NCBI RefSeq assembly: GCF_013401555.1
Contig: NZ_CP058552.1
Span: 5,518,001-5,582,000, forward strand
Source of the DNA: Paenibacillus sp. E222
Lineage (GTDB): Bacteria > Bacillota > Bacilli > Paenibacillales > Paenibacillaceae
Direction of reading: 5' to 3'
Length of the DNA: 64,000 nt
The notes under the pieces are model-generated. The model worked only from the letters and a program-made list of their open reading frames with translations, did no database searches and had not been told where the DNA came from. Made by a program: the position numbers and the translations under genes. Shown one piece after another: positions 30,586-39,399 of this stretch (position 1 is its first letter; each line of letters opens with the position of its first letter).

Positions 30586-32970
30586 TTACCGCTCCCGTCC
30601 AATGATGTAATCCAACAGATGCCTCAGAAAAGAGATCGGCTTCGGCATTTCGTTCAGCGCATCGGTTGCAAGACAATAGTGCTCCCACATCTCTTTCTTC
30701 GCGCCATCTTCACCCAAAATGGATACAAAGGTTGAGCTATTGTTCCGTACATCCTGACCTGCCGGCTTTCCGAGTACCCGATGATCCCCTTCCAGGTCCA
30801 GCAGGTCATCCTTAATTTGAAAGGCGATACCCGCATGATACGCAAACTTCTTTAAGGATGCAATCTCCGCTTCCTTCACTTGAGCCAGAATGGCTGGCAT
30901 CACAAGTGCAGCCTCGAAAGCAATACCTGTTTTGTAGAAACAGATCATGTTCAATTGTTCAAGGGACAGCGTTTTTCCTTTAGCATTCAGATCCATCGCC
31001 TGTCCCATGCACATATCCTCTGCTTTTTCAGCGGAATATTGAATCAGGGTAAGCACGGTTGAGGCATCAAACTGATTGAGGGAAGATTGCTCGCCAATGG
31101 CCTTTTGGATGAGAAATAAACCTGTCAATTCCGCTGTTGCGCTGTTGTGCACCTGATGTAAGGTAGAGCGCCCCCGCCGGGTCGAAGCATTATCCTGGGT
31201 CGGCAGGTCATCAAAGATCAGTGAAGCGGTATGCATGTATTCCAGTGATCTCAGAAGAGGAATGATAGATGATTCATGCAGACCATATTCACGCACACCC
31301 ATCACCCAGGTCAGAATCGGCCTTAGCCGTTTTCCATCTCCTTGAAGACTGTAATTCGCAGCATCAATAAGCGTGCCTTTCATCTCTGGAAGACCACCCG
31401 GCTTGGATATCTGTAATTCAATATTGATCTGTTCACGAACCGTGCGAATCGTATCCAGAAAATCCTGTTTTTCGCGCTTGTCATTCTGCAATTGGAGGAT
31501 GACCTGATCCCGCAGCAATTTATCTAGGAAATCCACATCATCGGCTTTTCGCACCATTTGTTGAATGAGGCGATTGAATTCCGGTTGTCCGGAGGCAAAG
31601 ATGTTCATCACTTCGTTGTATTGTTCCTGACCCAACCGCTCTTTACAACGCTTAAGTCCATTAATAGCACGATCCAGTATGACCTCACGAGTCTTCGCAT
31701 CGGAATGATACACCTCATGAATCAGATAAGAGATAACCGCCCAGTATAGCTCATACGGATTAATTAAATCGGGCCGCAGGTCACGATACTTCAGATAGTA
31801 GGTATACGGAGTCACGGCTCCTTCCTCCATATCGTCAAACATATCCGCGAAATCGTCTGCGAGCTGATTATATATGCCATAGTAGAACGTCCGCAGATCA
31901 AACCCTTCATCCGCCGATGCACTAAGCACAGAACGAACAATGAGTCTGGAGGATGAGGATTTAATAATAATCGGGATATAAAGTTCTTCATTGGAATAAT
32001 TCGCGTTGGACAATTTCTTGGCACGGTCTATTTCCTGAGACTGAAAGAATACATAGGATTGCTCGAAGAACGTACGCTGCGTCTCAGGGCGCTGGTAGTT
32101 CTTGATATACTCGAACGCATCACGCAGCTCGCCATGAACATATTGAATGACTTGGAGATTGGCTCCCTTCCATTCGCCGATATCCGGTACGATCCCGGTG
32201 AGAAGCGCATTCCGAATCAAGAGAGAATACTGCTGCTTCTCTTGCGCAGTCAACGCCTGCGAATCCAGCAGGTCATCAATAAATGGATAGGTCAGTCCGT
32301 AAGAATAACCAAGCCGAATTGCAGCATCCAGCCTCTCGGAACGCTCTGCCTGGGGAGTCTCATCATTCATATCATCGTTCACATGCAGAACAACGCCAAG
32401 AATGATCTTGAGAAGCTTGCGCTGCGCCTGTTCTGCATCCAGTTCTTTGGGGATATTGGATGCGACATTTTTTAATTTGCTGATGACCCAGATAACGGCT
32501 GTTTCCACGTTCTCCTTCTGAGCCCAGCGATACAAGGCAGCCAGACTGATATAGTCCTGGTTTCCCTTGCGTTGGGTTGTATTTGAACGCATAAAGTACG
32601 CTTTGGTATCCTGAGCAACTCGCTGAATGCGTGCTTGGGTGTCCGGCGAATCCAGTGCTTTGCCCAGATCCCGCATATAGATGTAAGAAATACTGCGATC
32701 CAGGTAATCATCCAGTTTGCCTGCAGCATTAAGCCAATGGATATATCTATGAGCATCCCGGGAATCCGGTTTTCTTCGACTTGTTGATAAAAAAGATAAC
32801 CAGGAAAACGGTTGAATATGTTTCTTTTGCCACAACTGAATATCTTGCGTAAGGGCAGTTATATACGTGTTATTCAGAAGTTGTTCATGAAGAGAAGTAA
32901 AATACTGAGCGGCCTTCTGCTCAGCCAGCCGATATCCTGCATCAGCCTGATCTGTAAGTACGTTATTCAT
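30586..32970 (-). CDS. Polyprenyl diphosphate synthase fused to an N-terminal class-I terpenoid-synthase-like domain
   Basis: A 794-residue protein with two halves. The C-terminal 275 residues are a complete trans-prenyltransferase: GDGKRLRP at 544-551, first Asp-rich motif DDLPTQD at 587-593 (type-II spacing), second DDLLD at 721-725. This half should condense isopentenyl diphosphate with allylic diphosphates to farnesyl, geranylgeranyl or similar products. The N-terminal 515 residues are all-helical by composition and carry their own Asp-rich pairs: DDYLD 87-91, DDLLD 232-236 and QLADDFADMFDDMEEG 369-384. The last resembles the second motif of squalene/phytoene-synthase-like enzymes. It may therefore be a terpene synthase acting on the product of the C-terminal half. 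GAGGTAA precedes the ATG by ten bases. The prenyltransferase call is firm; the N-terminal activity is a hypothesis. Confidence 0.8.
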   Translation of the reverse strand: MNNVLTDQADAGYRLAEQKAAQYFTSLHEQLLNNTYITALTQDIQLWQKKHIQPFSWLSFLSTSRRKPDSRDAHRYIHWLNAAGKLDDYLDRSISYIYMRDLGKALDSPDTQARIQRVAQDTKAYFMRSNTTQRKGNQDYISLAALYRWAQKENVETAVIWVISKLKNVASNIPKELDAEQAQRKLLKIILGVVLHVNDDMNDETPQAERSERLDAAIRLGYSYGLTYPFIDDLLDSQALTAQEKQQYSLLIRNALLTGIVPDIGEWKGANLQVIQYVHGELRDAFEYIKNYQRPETQRTFFEQSYVFFQSQEIDRAKKLSNANYSNEELYIPIIIKSSSSRLIVRSVLSASADEGFDLRTFYYGIYNQLADDFADMFDDMEEGAVTPYTYYLKYRDLRPDLINPYELYWAVISYLIHEVYHSDAKTREVILDRAINGLKRCKERLGQEQYNEVMNIFASGQPEFNRLIQQMVRKADDVDFLDKLLRDQVILQLQNDKREKQDFLDTIRTVREQINIELQISKPGGLPEMKGTLIDAANYSLQGDGKRLRPILTWVMGVREYGLHESSIIPLLRSLEYMHTASLIFDDLPTQDNASTRRGRSTLHQVHNSATAELTGLFLIQKAIGEQSSLNQFDASTVLTLIQYSAEKAEDMCMGQAMDLNAKGKTLSLEQLNMICFYKTGIAFEAALVMPAILAQVKEAEIASLKKFAYHAGIAFQIKDDLLDLEGDHRVLGKPAGQDVRNNSSTFVSILGEDGAKKEMWEHYCLATDALNEMPKPISFLRHLLDYIIGRER

Positions 32971-33159
32971 AGGATGGTTACCTCAACTTCTCATAATGTT
33001 AAACATGTATCCATGAAAGGAGTTTGAGGGTGCTCCATGGACGAAAACTGATGTGAATTCATGCAACAACAAATTCCCCAGCTCATGTTCATAACCTTTA
33101 TACGGCATTCCATCCGTTTGGTTACGAAATCGTCATGGTCGCTTTTATCCTATGCGGTT

Positions 33160-33957
33160 TTACAAAATGGAAGACCATACCTTCACTGCTGTAATGGCGA
33201 TAAGAACTATCAGTCCGTACCGAAGCAGTCTCACATTAATCATTGAACTCACTTTGGAACCGAGAGAAGCTCCAAGCAGACTCCCGATCACCGTATAAAT
33301 GATGGGCTCCAGCGGAATGTCTCCACCCAGAATCTTGCCCACCACCCCACCAATGGCGGAGATGAACACTATCGCAAGTGAAGAAGCAATGGTCGTCCGG
33401 GTAGGGATCTTAAGCACGGTGAGCATGATTGGAATCAATATAAAAGCACCACCCGCACCGACAATTCCCGAGACGATCCCCACGGCAAGAGCCGATCCTG
33501 CCGCAACATATGTGTTGAATGTCAGCTGTCCAGCCGAGCCTTCTGTTCCCTTACCAGGGATCAGCATGAGCACAATCGCGATAATGGCCAGAATGCCATA
33601 GATCAGATTGATGACTTCTCCATTCAGATGACCTGATATGAATCCGCCGATCAGACTCCCAACCAAAATACTGGAGCCCATGTAAGCCACCAGACCTTTA
33701 TGAATGAGAACTTCACTCTTTTTCCCGTTCCCTGTTCTTCTAATGTAGGCAATCACACCAGCGAGTGAGGCAAAAAACACCTGAAACATGCTGATCGACG
33801 ACACCTCATGTGCGGTGAACGGTTCCAGCCCCATGAGAGAAGGTACATACAACAACAACGGGTAATTAATTATGGCTCCACCAATACCCAGCAAACCGGA
33901 GAAGAAGGAACCGACCAGACCCAGTATAAACATGATGACAAAAAGCAGAGTATCCAT
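33160..33957 (-). CDS. TauE/SafE-family sulfite/organosulfur exporter-like permease
   Basis: A 265-residue membrane protein with about eight helices. It shows the two duplicated TauE/SafE signatures: GSFFSGLLGIGGAIINYPLLL near the start and GIVSGIVGAGGAFILIPIML in the second half. Family members export sulfite, sulfoacetate or related anions, but many have unknown cargo. ATG 33957 is used because GGAAG lies eight bases upstream; an upstream in-frame start at 33990 has no ribosome site. It lies 189 bp downstream of the polyprenyl synthetase gene's start, on the same strand and separately transcribed. Confidence 0.87.
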   Translation of the reverse strand: MDTLLFVIMFILGLVGSFFSGLLGIGGAIINYPLLLYVPSLMGLEPFTAHEVSSISMFQVFFASLAGVIAYIRRTGNGKKSEVLIHKGLVAYMGSSILVGSLIGGFISGHLNGEVINLIYGILAIIAIVLMLIPGKGTEGSAGQLTFNTYVAAGSALAVGIVSGIVGAGGAFILIPIMLTVLKIPTRTTIASSLAIVFISAIGGVVGKILGGDIPLEPIIYTVIGSLLGASLGSKVSSMINVRLLRYGLIVLIAITAVKVWSSIL

Positions 33958-34071
33958 CGGTTTTTCTTCCTTTCTTGCGGTGTGAAACATGATGCAAAAA
34001 ACAGTATACGCAGTTAAAATAATCAGCTATAATAAAAACCAAGTAAATTAATCCGAAATGAGTGATTAAGC

Positions 34072-34242
34072 ATGTTTAACGTGTTGAAGACTCTTTTTGA
34101 AAATAAATGCCCGCTATGCAACGAAAAATTACAATGTCACAGTGATGCGTTATGCGCAACAAAAACATGCTCACACTGTCACTACAAAGAAGAGAGTTAT
34201 GGCTCTCTCGGTGTGCGTATTGTCTATAACACCACAAAATGA
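34072..34242 (+). CDS. Small Cys-rich (zinc-ribbon-like) protein
   Basis: A 56-residue frame, MFNVLKTLFENKCPLCNEKL onward. It has CPLC at 13-16, isolated cysteines at 22 and 28, then CSHC at 33-36. CxxC pairs this far apart suggest a zinc knuckle. Composition is protein-like, but the ribosome site is weak. It diverges from the TauE gene with a 114-bp gap. Function unknown. Confidence 0.55.
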   Translation: MFNVLKTLFENKCPLCNEKLQCHSDALCATKTCSHCHYKEESYGSLGVRIVYNTTK

Positions 34243-34344
34243 TAAAAGACGCATGTCCACTTATTGTATCATGATCTCTGAACAACCGGGATGACTATAT
34301 AAAATTATTTTCATAATGAATACTCTTCGTATATGGAATACAAA

Positions 34345-34389
34345 AAGGGGATGTCCCATAAGTCATGAATATGACAGGGGGCATCCCTT
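34345..34389. terminator. Hairpin downstream of the Cys-rich gene
   Basis: AAGGGGATG and CATCCCTT pair around a 27-base loop with a GGGG mismatch. The flanking AAAAA and a weak T-rich tail make it a plausible but imperfect terminator. Confidence 0.4.
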
Positions 34390-34457
34390 GTTCGTGTTAT
34401 TTTGTTTGAATGAACCTGAGACACGCTATTCGCTTCCATTGGCCCAGATCTGAGAAC

Positions 34458-34600
34458 TAACGAATCACAGAGACGTTATTTCGTCGATTTGGTCCATTTT
34501 TCAGGTTTTGGCAAAGTGTTATGACGAAGTAGCGTTACTGAGGTTCGTTAAATCTTGCCAGCGTTGATGATCCGCCTTTTAAGGTGCGGTAGGTTCGTTA
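34458..34600. repeat. Non-coding inverted-repeat element
   Basis: A 28-base arm at 34458-34485 (from TAACGAATCACAGAGACG) matches the reverse complement of 34523-34550 at 22 of 28 positions, enclosing a 37-base loop. The end motif AGGTTCGTTA at 34541-34550 recurs at 34591-34600. No reading frame covers it. It resembles intergenic repeats I associate with Paenibacillus genomes, but genome-wide copies cannot be checked here. Confidence 0.55.
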
Positions 34601-34689
34601 GCGCTTGAGGCGAGGAAGAATTCCTTTTGAGATAGCCTCTTATCCTTTTATTTTTCGGAGACGGACTGGATTACCTTACAGCTCAAATC

Positions 34690-35445
34690 TTATTTTGTTT
34701 TGAAGCTGAGGAATCCATCATCTACCGCAATCGTTGTACCATTCACTGCACTGGCAGCGTCACTGAACAGGAAGGTTACAACACTCGCAACTTTCTCCGG
34801 TTGAATGAGCTCTCCCCGCATATGTTGCGTGGCAAGTGCATCCTTCATCGCTCTGTCATCACCCAGAATCGGTGTCTCGATGAAGCCTGGCGCTACACCA
34901 ACCACACGAATGCCATGTTCGGCAAGTTCCAAGGCACCGGATTTGGACATCATTACAACAGCCGCCTTGGCTGCATTGTAGTTAAAGCTTCCCACAGCGG
35001 CAATACTTCCGTAGATCGATGCTGTATTGACGATGGTGCCTTGTACATTCAGTTCAACCATTTTTTTGGCGCCATAATACATGCCGTAATACACACTGTG
35101 CTGGTCAACATCGATTACTCTGTGATAGGATTCCGGGTCCATCTCCAGAAATGGCTTCACAAGTCCAATGCCCGCGTTGTTGAAAATACCGCTCAATGTT
35201 CCGTATTTCTCTACGGTCCAGTCGATCAGGGCCTTGATCTCGTCTCCTTTGGACACGTCTACTTTGTATGCTCCGGCTGTGCCACCACTAGCTTCAATCT
35301 CAGATGCAAGCTTTTTGGCACCCTCTTCGTTATAGTCTGCTATGACAATCGTTGCACCCAGATCCGAAAGCTGAAGCGCTGTTTCTTTACCAATCCCACT
35401 CGCTCCGCCGGTGATAATGATTACTTTTCCATTTTGTTCAGACAT
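34690..35445 (-). CDS. Short-chain dehydrogenase/reductase (classical SDR)
   Basis: A 251-residue NAD(P)-dependent oxidoreductase. It has the cofactor motif TGGASGIGKE near residue 11, NNAG in the fourth strand, and YNAAK as the catalytic Tyr-x3-Lys with Ser in the preceding NTASIYGSI strand. D in VIADYNEEG after the second strand favours NAD(H). It resembles glucose-1-dehydrogenase/3-oxoacyl-reductase-like SDRs, but no substrate can be assigned. ATG 35445 follows AAGGAGA by eight bases, and the longer frame to 35472 is unsupported. A decayed MarR gene lies upstream in divergent orientation. Confidence 0.88.
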   Translation of the reverse strand: MSEQNGKVIIITGGASGIGKETALQLSDLGATIVIADYNEEGAKKLASEIEASGGTAGAYKVDVSKGDEIKALIDWTVEKYGTLSGIFNNAGIGLVKPFLEMDPESYHRVIDVDQHSVYYGMYYGAKKMVELNVQGTIVNTASIYGSIAAVGSFNYNAAKAAVVMMSKSGALELAEHGIRVVGVAPGFIETPILGDDRAMKDALATQHMRGELIQPEKVASVVTFLFSDAASAVNGTTIAVDDGFLSFKTK

Positions 35446-35624
35446 AACGCAGGTCTCCTTTGATAAGAACATATTTTGTACACTAAAGTAAGCAACTATA
35501 TTTTCCTCTGTTCTTTAATCATATTAAAAGTATCACCGCTTCTTCAAACTATGGGAAATGATTTCTCTATTATGAGAAAAATGTCATATCCAGCACACAA
35601 ATCCATTACATAGTCTTGCTAGTG

Positions 35625-35733
35625 TGAAGTTAAATATTCATCCGATTCGGAAGCAGAATCGAATTTTTCCTTACTCATAAAAAACGCAGCCAACAGAGTA
35701 ATAATAGCTGGAAAATGACCCCAATGACCGCCG
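35625..35733 (-). pseudogene. Possible 3' remnant of a membrane transporter
   Basis: On the minus strand an open frame with no start reads YGGHWGHFPAIITLLAAFFM then SKEKFDSASESDEYLTSH and a stop. A hydrophobic helix followed by a charged tail suits the C-terminus of an MFS-type transporter. It abuts and overlaps the MarR remnant head to head. Short length makes this tentative. Confidence 0.35.
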
Positions 35734-35942
35734 TAAAGTCATCATTGTGCCTTTGTACGAAAACAAGGAAGAGGGTCAGCAGCACATACCTCACCCTTCA
35801 CGCAGCTATGGTTAATCTGGCTTCCACATATACAGAGGAAGAGCTGGAACTTATTAAAGGGTTTCTGAGTAAAGCAGGAAACGTCCTGGATGAACAGATA
35901 GAAGATTTAAGCTCCAAAATCCGTGGCAAATCAACATCTTAA
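35711..35942 (+). pseudogene. MarR-family regulator remnant
   Basis: Two frames preserve the C-terminal part of a MarR repressor. Frame 2 from 35711 reads ENDPNDRRKVIIVPLYENKE, the winged-helix DPxDRR signature. After a frameshift near 35780, frame 3 gives LHAAMVNLASTYTEEELELI and a typical dimerisation helix to the stop at 35942. The N-terminal half and start are missing. The wing signature makes family identity fairly secure, and the gene is clearly broken. Confidence 0.65.
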
Positions 35943-35954
35943 TATTAGAAAAAT

Positions 35955-36008
35955 AAAAAGGACGAAATCCGCAAGTGATCAAAATCACTCCGTTATATCG
36001 TCCTTTTT
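35955..36008. terminator. Bidirectional intrinsic terminator
   Basis: AAAAAGGACGA and TCGTCCTTTTT form the outer stem, with an inner AAGTGAT/ATCACT hairpin. It lies between the MarR remnant and the convergent lipoprotein gene. Confidence 0.85.
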
Positions 36009-36051
36009 GGGCATGAAGCCCCTTTGCTCTAAGCCTAACATGGTTTAACTC

Positions 36052-36534
36052 TTAATTGGATTGGTTCCCCAGCCCACTTAACGGATCTTTTAAACCATTA
36101 ATATTGGTAATCAATTCGGGAATCCCTGTCTTTTCCCAGTTTTCAGCCGTAAAACCCTGCTCTGCAAGCGTGTTCTCAAATTGACCCACAACTTCGGTTA
36201 ATTGATTGTTGTAACTGACCAGATTTTCATGAATGCTTTCCCCGATCGCTGGTGCTGTCAGCTGAGAGAATTCGCTGGCTTCCGCCTGAATCTGATCTAT
36301 TTTCTCCTGTACCTGGTTTGTTATTTCCGGGTTACTCACCGCTCCTGATGCGAGTTCTTGCAGATCGGCTCCGGCGTTCGATACTTGCTCTATATAATCA
36401 GTAGCCCCACTAACGTAATTCAAACTTTGATTCGCTTGTTCTATAACAGAACAGGCAGATAACACAAGAATACTTGACGTAATAAGGCCTGCCATCATCA
36501 ATGTGTGCTTTCTTTTCCGTTTGATTATGACCAT
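36052..36534 (-). CDS. Small lipoprotein (DUF6376-like)
   Basis: A 160-residue exported lipoprotein. A KRKRKH n-region, a hydrophobic stretch and the lipobox LSAC (Cys at about 28) precede SVIEQANQSLNYVSGATDYI, a segment I associate with the Bacillales DUF6376 lipoproteins. The remainder is predicted helical and acidic. ATG 36534 is used: AAGAAGG lies four to five bases upstream, and the longer TTG at 36567 lacks a ribosome site. Function unknown; the protein should sit on the outer face of the membrane. Confidence 0.75.
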   Translation of the reverse strand: MVIIKRKRKHTLMMAGLITSSILVLSACSVIEQANQSLNYVSGATDYIEQVSNAGADLQELASGAVSNPEITNQVQEKIDQIQAEASEFSQLTAPAIGESIHENLVSYNNQLTEVVGQFENTLAEQGFTAENWEKTGIPELITNINGLKDPLSGLGNQSN

Positions 36535-36663
36535 CTCCCCTTCTTCAACTTGAAGTGTTTCTTCCAAATTTATGATAACTGCTCCGTATGCTACATTGCA
36601 AATGGGTCTGCACTCAGCGTTATTAACATGTATAATAAAGGAATCATACGGTAAAGGGATGTC

Positions 36664-37638
36664 ATGAATATGCTTCAGGCCTTAAATGTACGCTTGAACC
36701 GCATCATGCCACTGATTACTCCAATCAGTATTATTATTGGCGTTCTTTGCGGGAGTCTTCTTTCTTCTTATACCTTTTTGTCGCCATGGCTTTTTGCGTT
36801 CATGACGTTTGCCGGAAGCATCAGTCTCGGGATACGGGATTTTGTGAACGTGATGAAGAAGCCTTTTCCGCTATTTGTTTGTCTGTTTATTTTGCATCTG
36901 GCGATGCCTCTCATTGCTCTGGGCATGGGTCATCTCGTTTTCCCAACGGATGCCTACACGATAACTGGGCTTGTGCTGGCTGCCCTTATTCCGACAGGTG
37001 TGAGCAGCTTTATCTGGGTTAGCATCTATCGGGGCAATATCGCGCTGACGCTGTCGATTATCCTGATTGACACTATACTTGCTCCTTTCGTCGTACCTGG
37101 CGTGTTATCTTTGCTGATCGGCACTAGCGTATCGCTGGATATAGCAGCCATGATGAGCAGTCTGTTCTGGATGATCGTTGTTCCCTCTTTGCTTGGGATG
37201 CTTTTGAATGAATGGACCAAAGGGGCCATTGTCCCCGTCTGGGGGCCCAGACTGAATCCGTTCTCCAAATTGTTCATGGCAGCGGTTGTTGCGATTAATG
37301 GCTCTGTTGTTGCTCCTTATTTGTCTGACTTTAACTGGCAGCTTGCTGGTCTGGCAGCGATCATTATTTTTCTGGCCTCATTCGGCTATGCTCTGAGTTA
37401 CTTCATTGCCCGATTACTCGGTTGGAATGAAGCCGATCAGGTCGCGCTTGTGTTCAACGGAGGCATGCGCAATATTAGTTCAGGAGCGGTGCTTGCCGTA
37501 TCGTATTTCCCTCCACCAGTAGCCGTCCCGGTTGTGCTCGGCATGGTATTTCAACAGATGTTGGCCTCGCTTGCAGGATACCTGCTTGGCCGCCGCTCGC
37601 AGACGCTTCACAATGCTGATAAGACGTCTGCAGCCTAG
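36664..37638 (+). CDS. Bile acid:sodium symporter (BASS)-family transporter
   Basis: A 324-residue membrane protein with about ten helices. The family's crossover regions are recognisable in LAALIPTGVSSFIWVSIYRG and VFNGGMRNISSGAVLAVSYF, where the sodium-binding unwound helices lie. Bacterial members move organic anions such as pantoate, keto acids or sulfonates; cargo here is unknown. AAAGGGATG precedes the ATG. It diverges from the lipoprotein gene across a short 129-bp gap. Confidence 0.87.
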   Translation: MNMLQALNVRLNRIMPLITPISIIIGVLCGSLLSSYTFLSPWLFAFMTFAGSISLGIRDFVNVMKKPFPLFVCLFILHLAMPLIALGMGHLVFPTDAYTITGLVLAALIPTGVSSFIWVSIYRGNIALTLSIILIDTILAPFVVPGVLSLLIGTSVSLDIAAMMSSLFWMIVVPSLLGMLLNEWTKGAIVPVWGPRLNPFSKLFMAAVVAINGSVVAPYLSDFNWQLAGLAAIIIFLASFGYALSYFIARLLGWNEADQVALVFNGGMRNISSGAVLAVSYFPPPVAVPVVLGMVFQQMLASLAGYLLGRRSQTLHNADKTSAA

Positions 37639-37655
37639 TACAAAATAAGCAAAGC

Positions 37656-37688
37656 AAAAACGCCGACCATATGGTCGGCGTTTTTTTG
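37656..37688. terminator. Intrinsic terminator
   Basis: AAAAACGCCGACCAT pairs with ATGGTCGGCGTTTTTTT, 18 bases after the BASS gene. It also serves the opposing small membrane gene. Confidence 0.92.
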
Positions 37689-37727
37689 GGGTATCACTAT
37701 ACACTATTTGCTAATTCTTCTTGAAAA

Positions 37728-37988
37728 CTAATAATTCGAATCGTAGAACGTTGCTGAAACACCCAGAACAACGAGAAGTATCCATATTACAATTCCAATC
37801 GCTGCCCACAGCAATGCTGCTTTGGCATAATTGGCTTTGGAAGGGTTAGAATCTCCAAATGCCCATACAAACAACATAATAATGTTTACAAGCGGAATCG
37901 CCATAAGGAACAATGTGAGCATCCAACTACCGAAACTTACTGGCTGTGGTCCTGGCTTATGTACTCTTTGACTAGCAACTTCTGACAT
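37728..37988 (-). CDS. Small two-helix membrane protein
   Basis: An 86-residue protein with a polar N-terminus (SEVASQRVHKPGPQPVSFG) and two hydrophobic helices (about 24-44 and 58-79). The short loop between them, WAFGDSNPSKANYAKA, is a pattern seen in small Bacillales membrane proteins of unknown role. ATG 37988 follows a strong AAGGAGG, so the start 27 bases upstream is rejected. It is not assignable to a pathway. Confidence 0.7.
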   Translation of the reverse strand: MSEVASQRVHKPGPQPVSFGSWMLTLFLMAIPLVNIIMLFVWAFGDSNPSKANYAKAALLWAAIGIVIWILLVVLGVSATFYDSNY

Positions 37989-38382
37989 AATGTTTCTTCC
38001 TCCTTTCTTCTTCATTTCAATTGCTACCTGCTAAGACAATCTACTTCTACTTTATAAAAGAAAAGTTTGCCGTTAATAAAAATACCGGAAATCTCATGAA
38101 TTTACAATGTAATATTTACCATATCAGTTTTAACATCAAATTTTTATTACATATCCTCCATCTCCAATACACAAAGGACCTGCAATGAGTGACACTTTGA
38201 AGTAAAGTGCCTATCCTACAGATCCCCGTACACTCTATTTCCATTTTCCTCACACTAATTCACAAGGTATCACAACGATTTCAGAAAGCCCACAATTCTG
38301 GAGGATCGTACCGAGACCATGTTAATAAAGAAGAAGATCAGCATCTATCGCTCATACGTTCCAGGCATTCTCCACTAAAATA
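37989..38382. other. Intergenic region
   Basis: This 394-bp AT-rich gap lies between the small membrane gene and the 3' end of the KDG kinase operon. A short hairpin CACTTT-GAAGT-AAAGTG at 38193-38209 has no T-run. No gene was recognised. Confidence 0.35.
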
Positions 38383-39399
38383 TTACCTTGTTACATCACG
38401 CACGGTGCTGTTCCTCGCCTGTAGGATGTCTCCAGCGGAAGCCATCGGTGTATCACCTGCTACGGTATGCGCCAGCATTCCGGCTGTTGCAGCAAAAGAG
38501 ATGGTCTCCTCTGGCATCCAAGCCTCCAGTTCACCATACATAATACCGCTTGCAAACGCATCGCCCGCGCCGATCCGGTCATAAACGGAAAAGGTCAACG
38601 GCTCGGAATAGGCGAACGCCCCTTCCTTGAACAGATAACCCTGTAGGCAGTGTCGGTTATCGCTGTATATGGTACGATGCGTTCCGGCAAGGGTACGCAC
38701 GCCATACCGTTCAGCAACCACGGGAATGAGCTCATTCAGCTGCTCTTCCCTCTGTACTTTATCCGTATTCAGCCCCAGAATATGAAGAGCATCCCGCTCA
38801 TTCATCAGGACAATATCTGACAAATGCAACATTTCCTCATAGTGCGGCTTCGCAGTGACATAACCCTGATCCCCCCATAGAGCGGGACGATAATTACAAT
38901 CAAAAACAACTGTGCCGCCTTGTTCTTTGACCGCCTGTGCCAATTTTTTCATCGCCAGTCTCACCGAATCATTCATCGCCAGCGTGATTCCGCAGAAATG
39001 AATAGCATCCATGCCCGATGCAATTGTCGCAAAGGGATACGTGCCTTCTGAGGCAATATTAAAGCTGCTCTCCATCCGGTTAGAGTAGGTCACCCGCCCA
39101 GGTCTGGCCCCATAACCATTCTCCAGAAAATACATCCCGATATACTGCCCTCCGCGAAGCACATACTCGGTGCTCAGGCCCAGTCCGCGCAAATAGGATT
39201 CGGCGGCATCACCCAGCGGATTGACTGGAAGCCTCGACACCAGCAGGCCTGAGTATCCGTAACGTGTCATCGCCGATACTACATTGACCCCACTGCCCGA
39301 AAAGGAGTATTTCAGCAGATTACTCTGAATCAACAGATCATGTCCCGGAACTTCAAGTCGCATCATGACTTCGCCAAAAGCCCCTACGCGTTTAACCAT
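38383..39399 (-). CDS. kdgK: PfkB-family sugar kinase, probable 2-dehydro-3-deoxygluconokinase
   Basis: Phosphorylates 2-keto-3-deoxygluconate (KDG) to KDPG. The 338-residue protein begins VGAFGEVMMRLEVPG and ends its catalytic core with DRIGAGDAFASGIMYGELEA, where the GAGD Asp is the catalytic base of PfkB kinases. GSGVNVVSAMTRYGYSGLLV is the expected substrate lid. Its start overlaps the aldolase stop by eight bases (ATGGTTAA), making it the last gene of the operon. KDG specificity rests mainly on the neighbours, a KDPG aldolase and an ammonia lyase. Confidence 0.85.
   Translation of the reverse strand: MVKRVGAFGEVMMRLEVPGHDLLIQSNLLKYSFSGSGVNVVSAMTRYGYSGLLVSRLPVNPLGDAAESYLRGLGLSTEYVLRGGQYIGMYFLENGYGARPGRVTYSNRMESSFNIASEGTYPFATIASGMDAIHFCGITLAMNDSVRLAMKKLAQAVKEQGGTVVFDCNYRPALWGDQGYVTAKPHYEEMLHLSDIVLMNERDALHILGLNTDKVQREEQLNELIPVVAERYGVRTLAGTHRTIYSDNRHCLQGYLFKEGAFAYSEPLTFSVYDRIGAGDAFASGIMYGELEAWMPEETISFAATAGMLAHTVAGDTPMASAGDILQARNSTVRDVTR

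Noticed and set aside
38207..38584. 125-residue plus-strand frame
   Set aside because: Half of it is antisense to kdgK; the rest has no ribosome site or family features.
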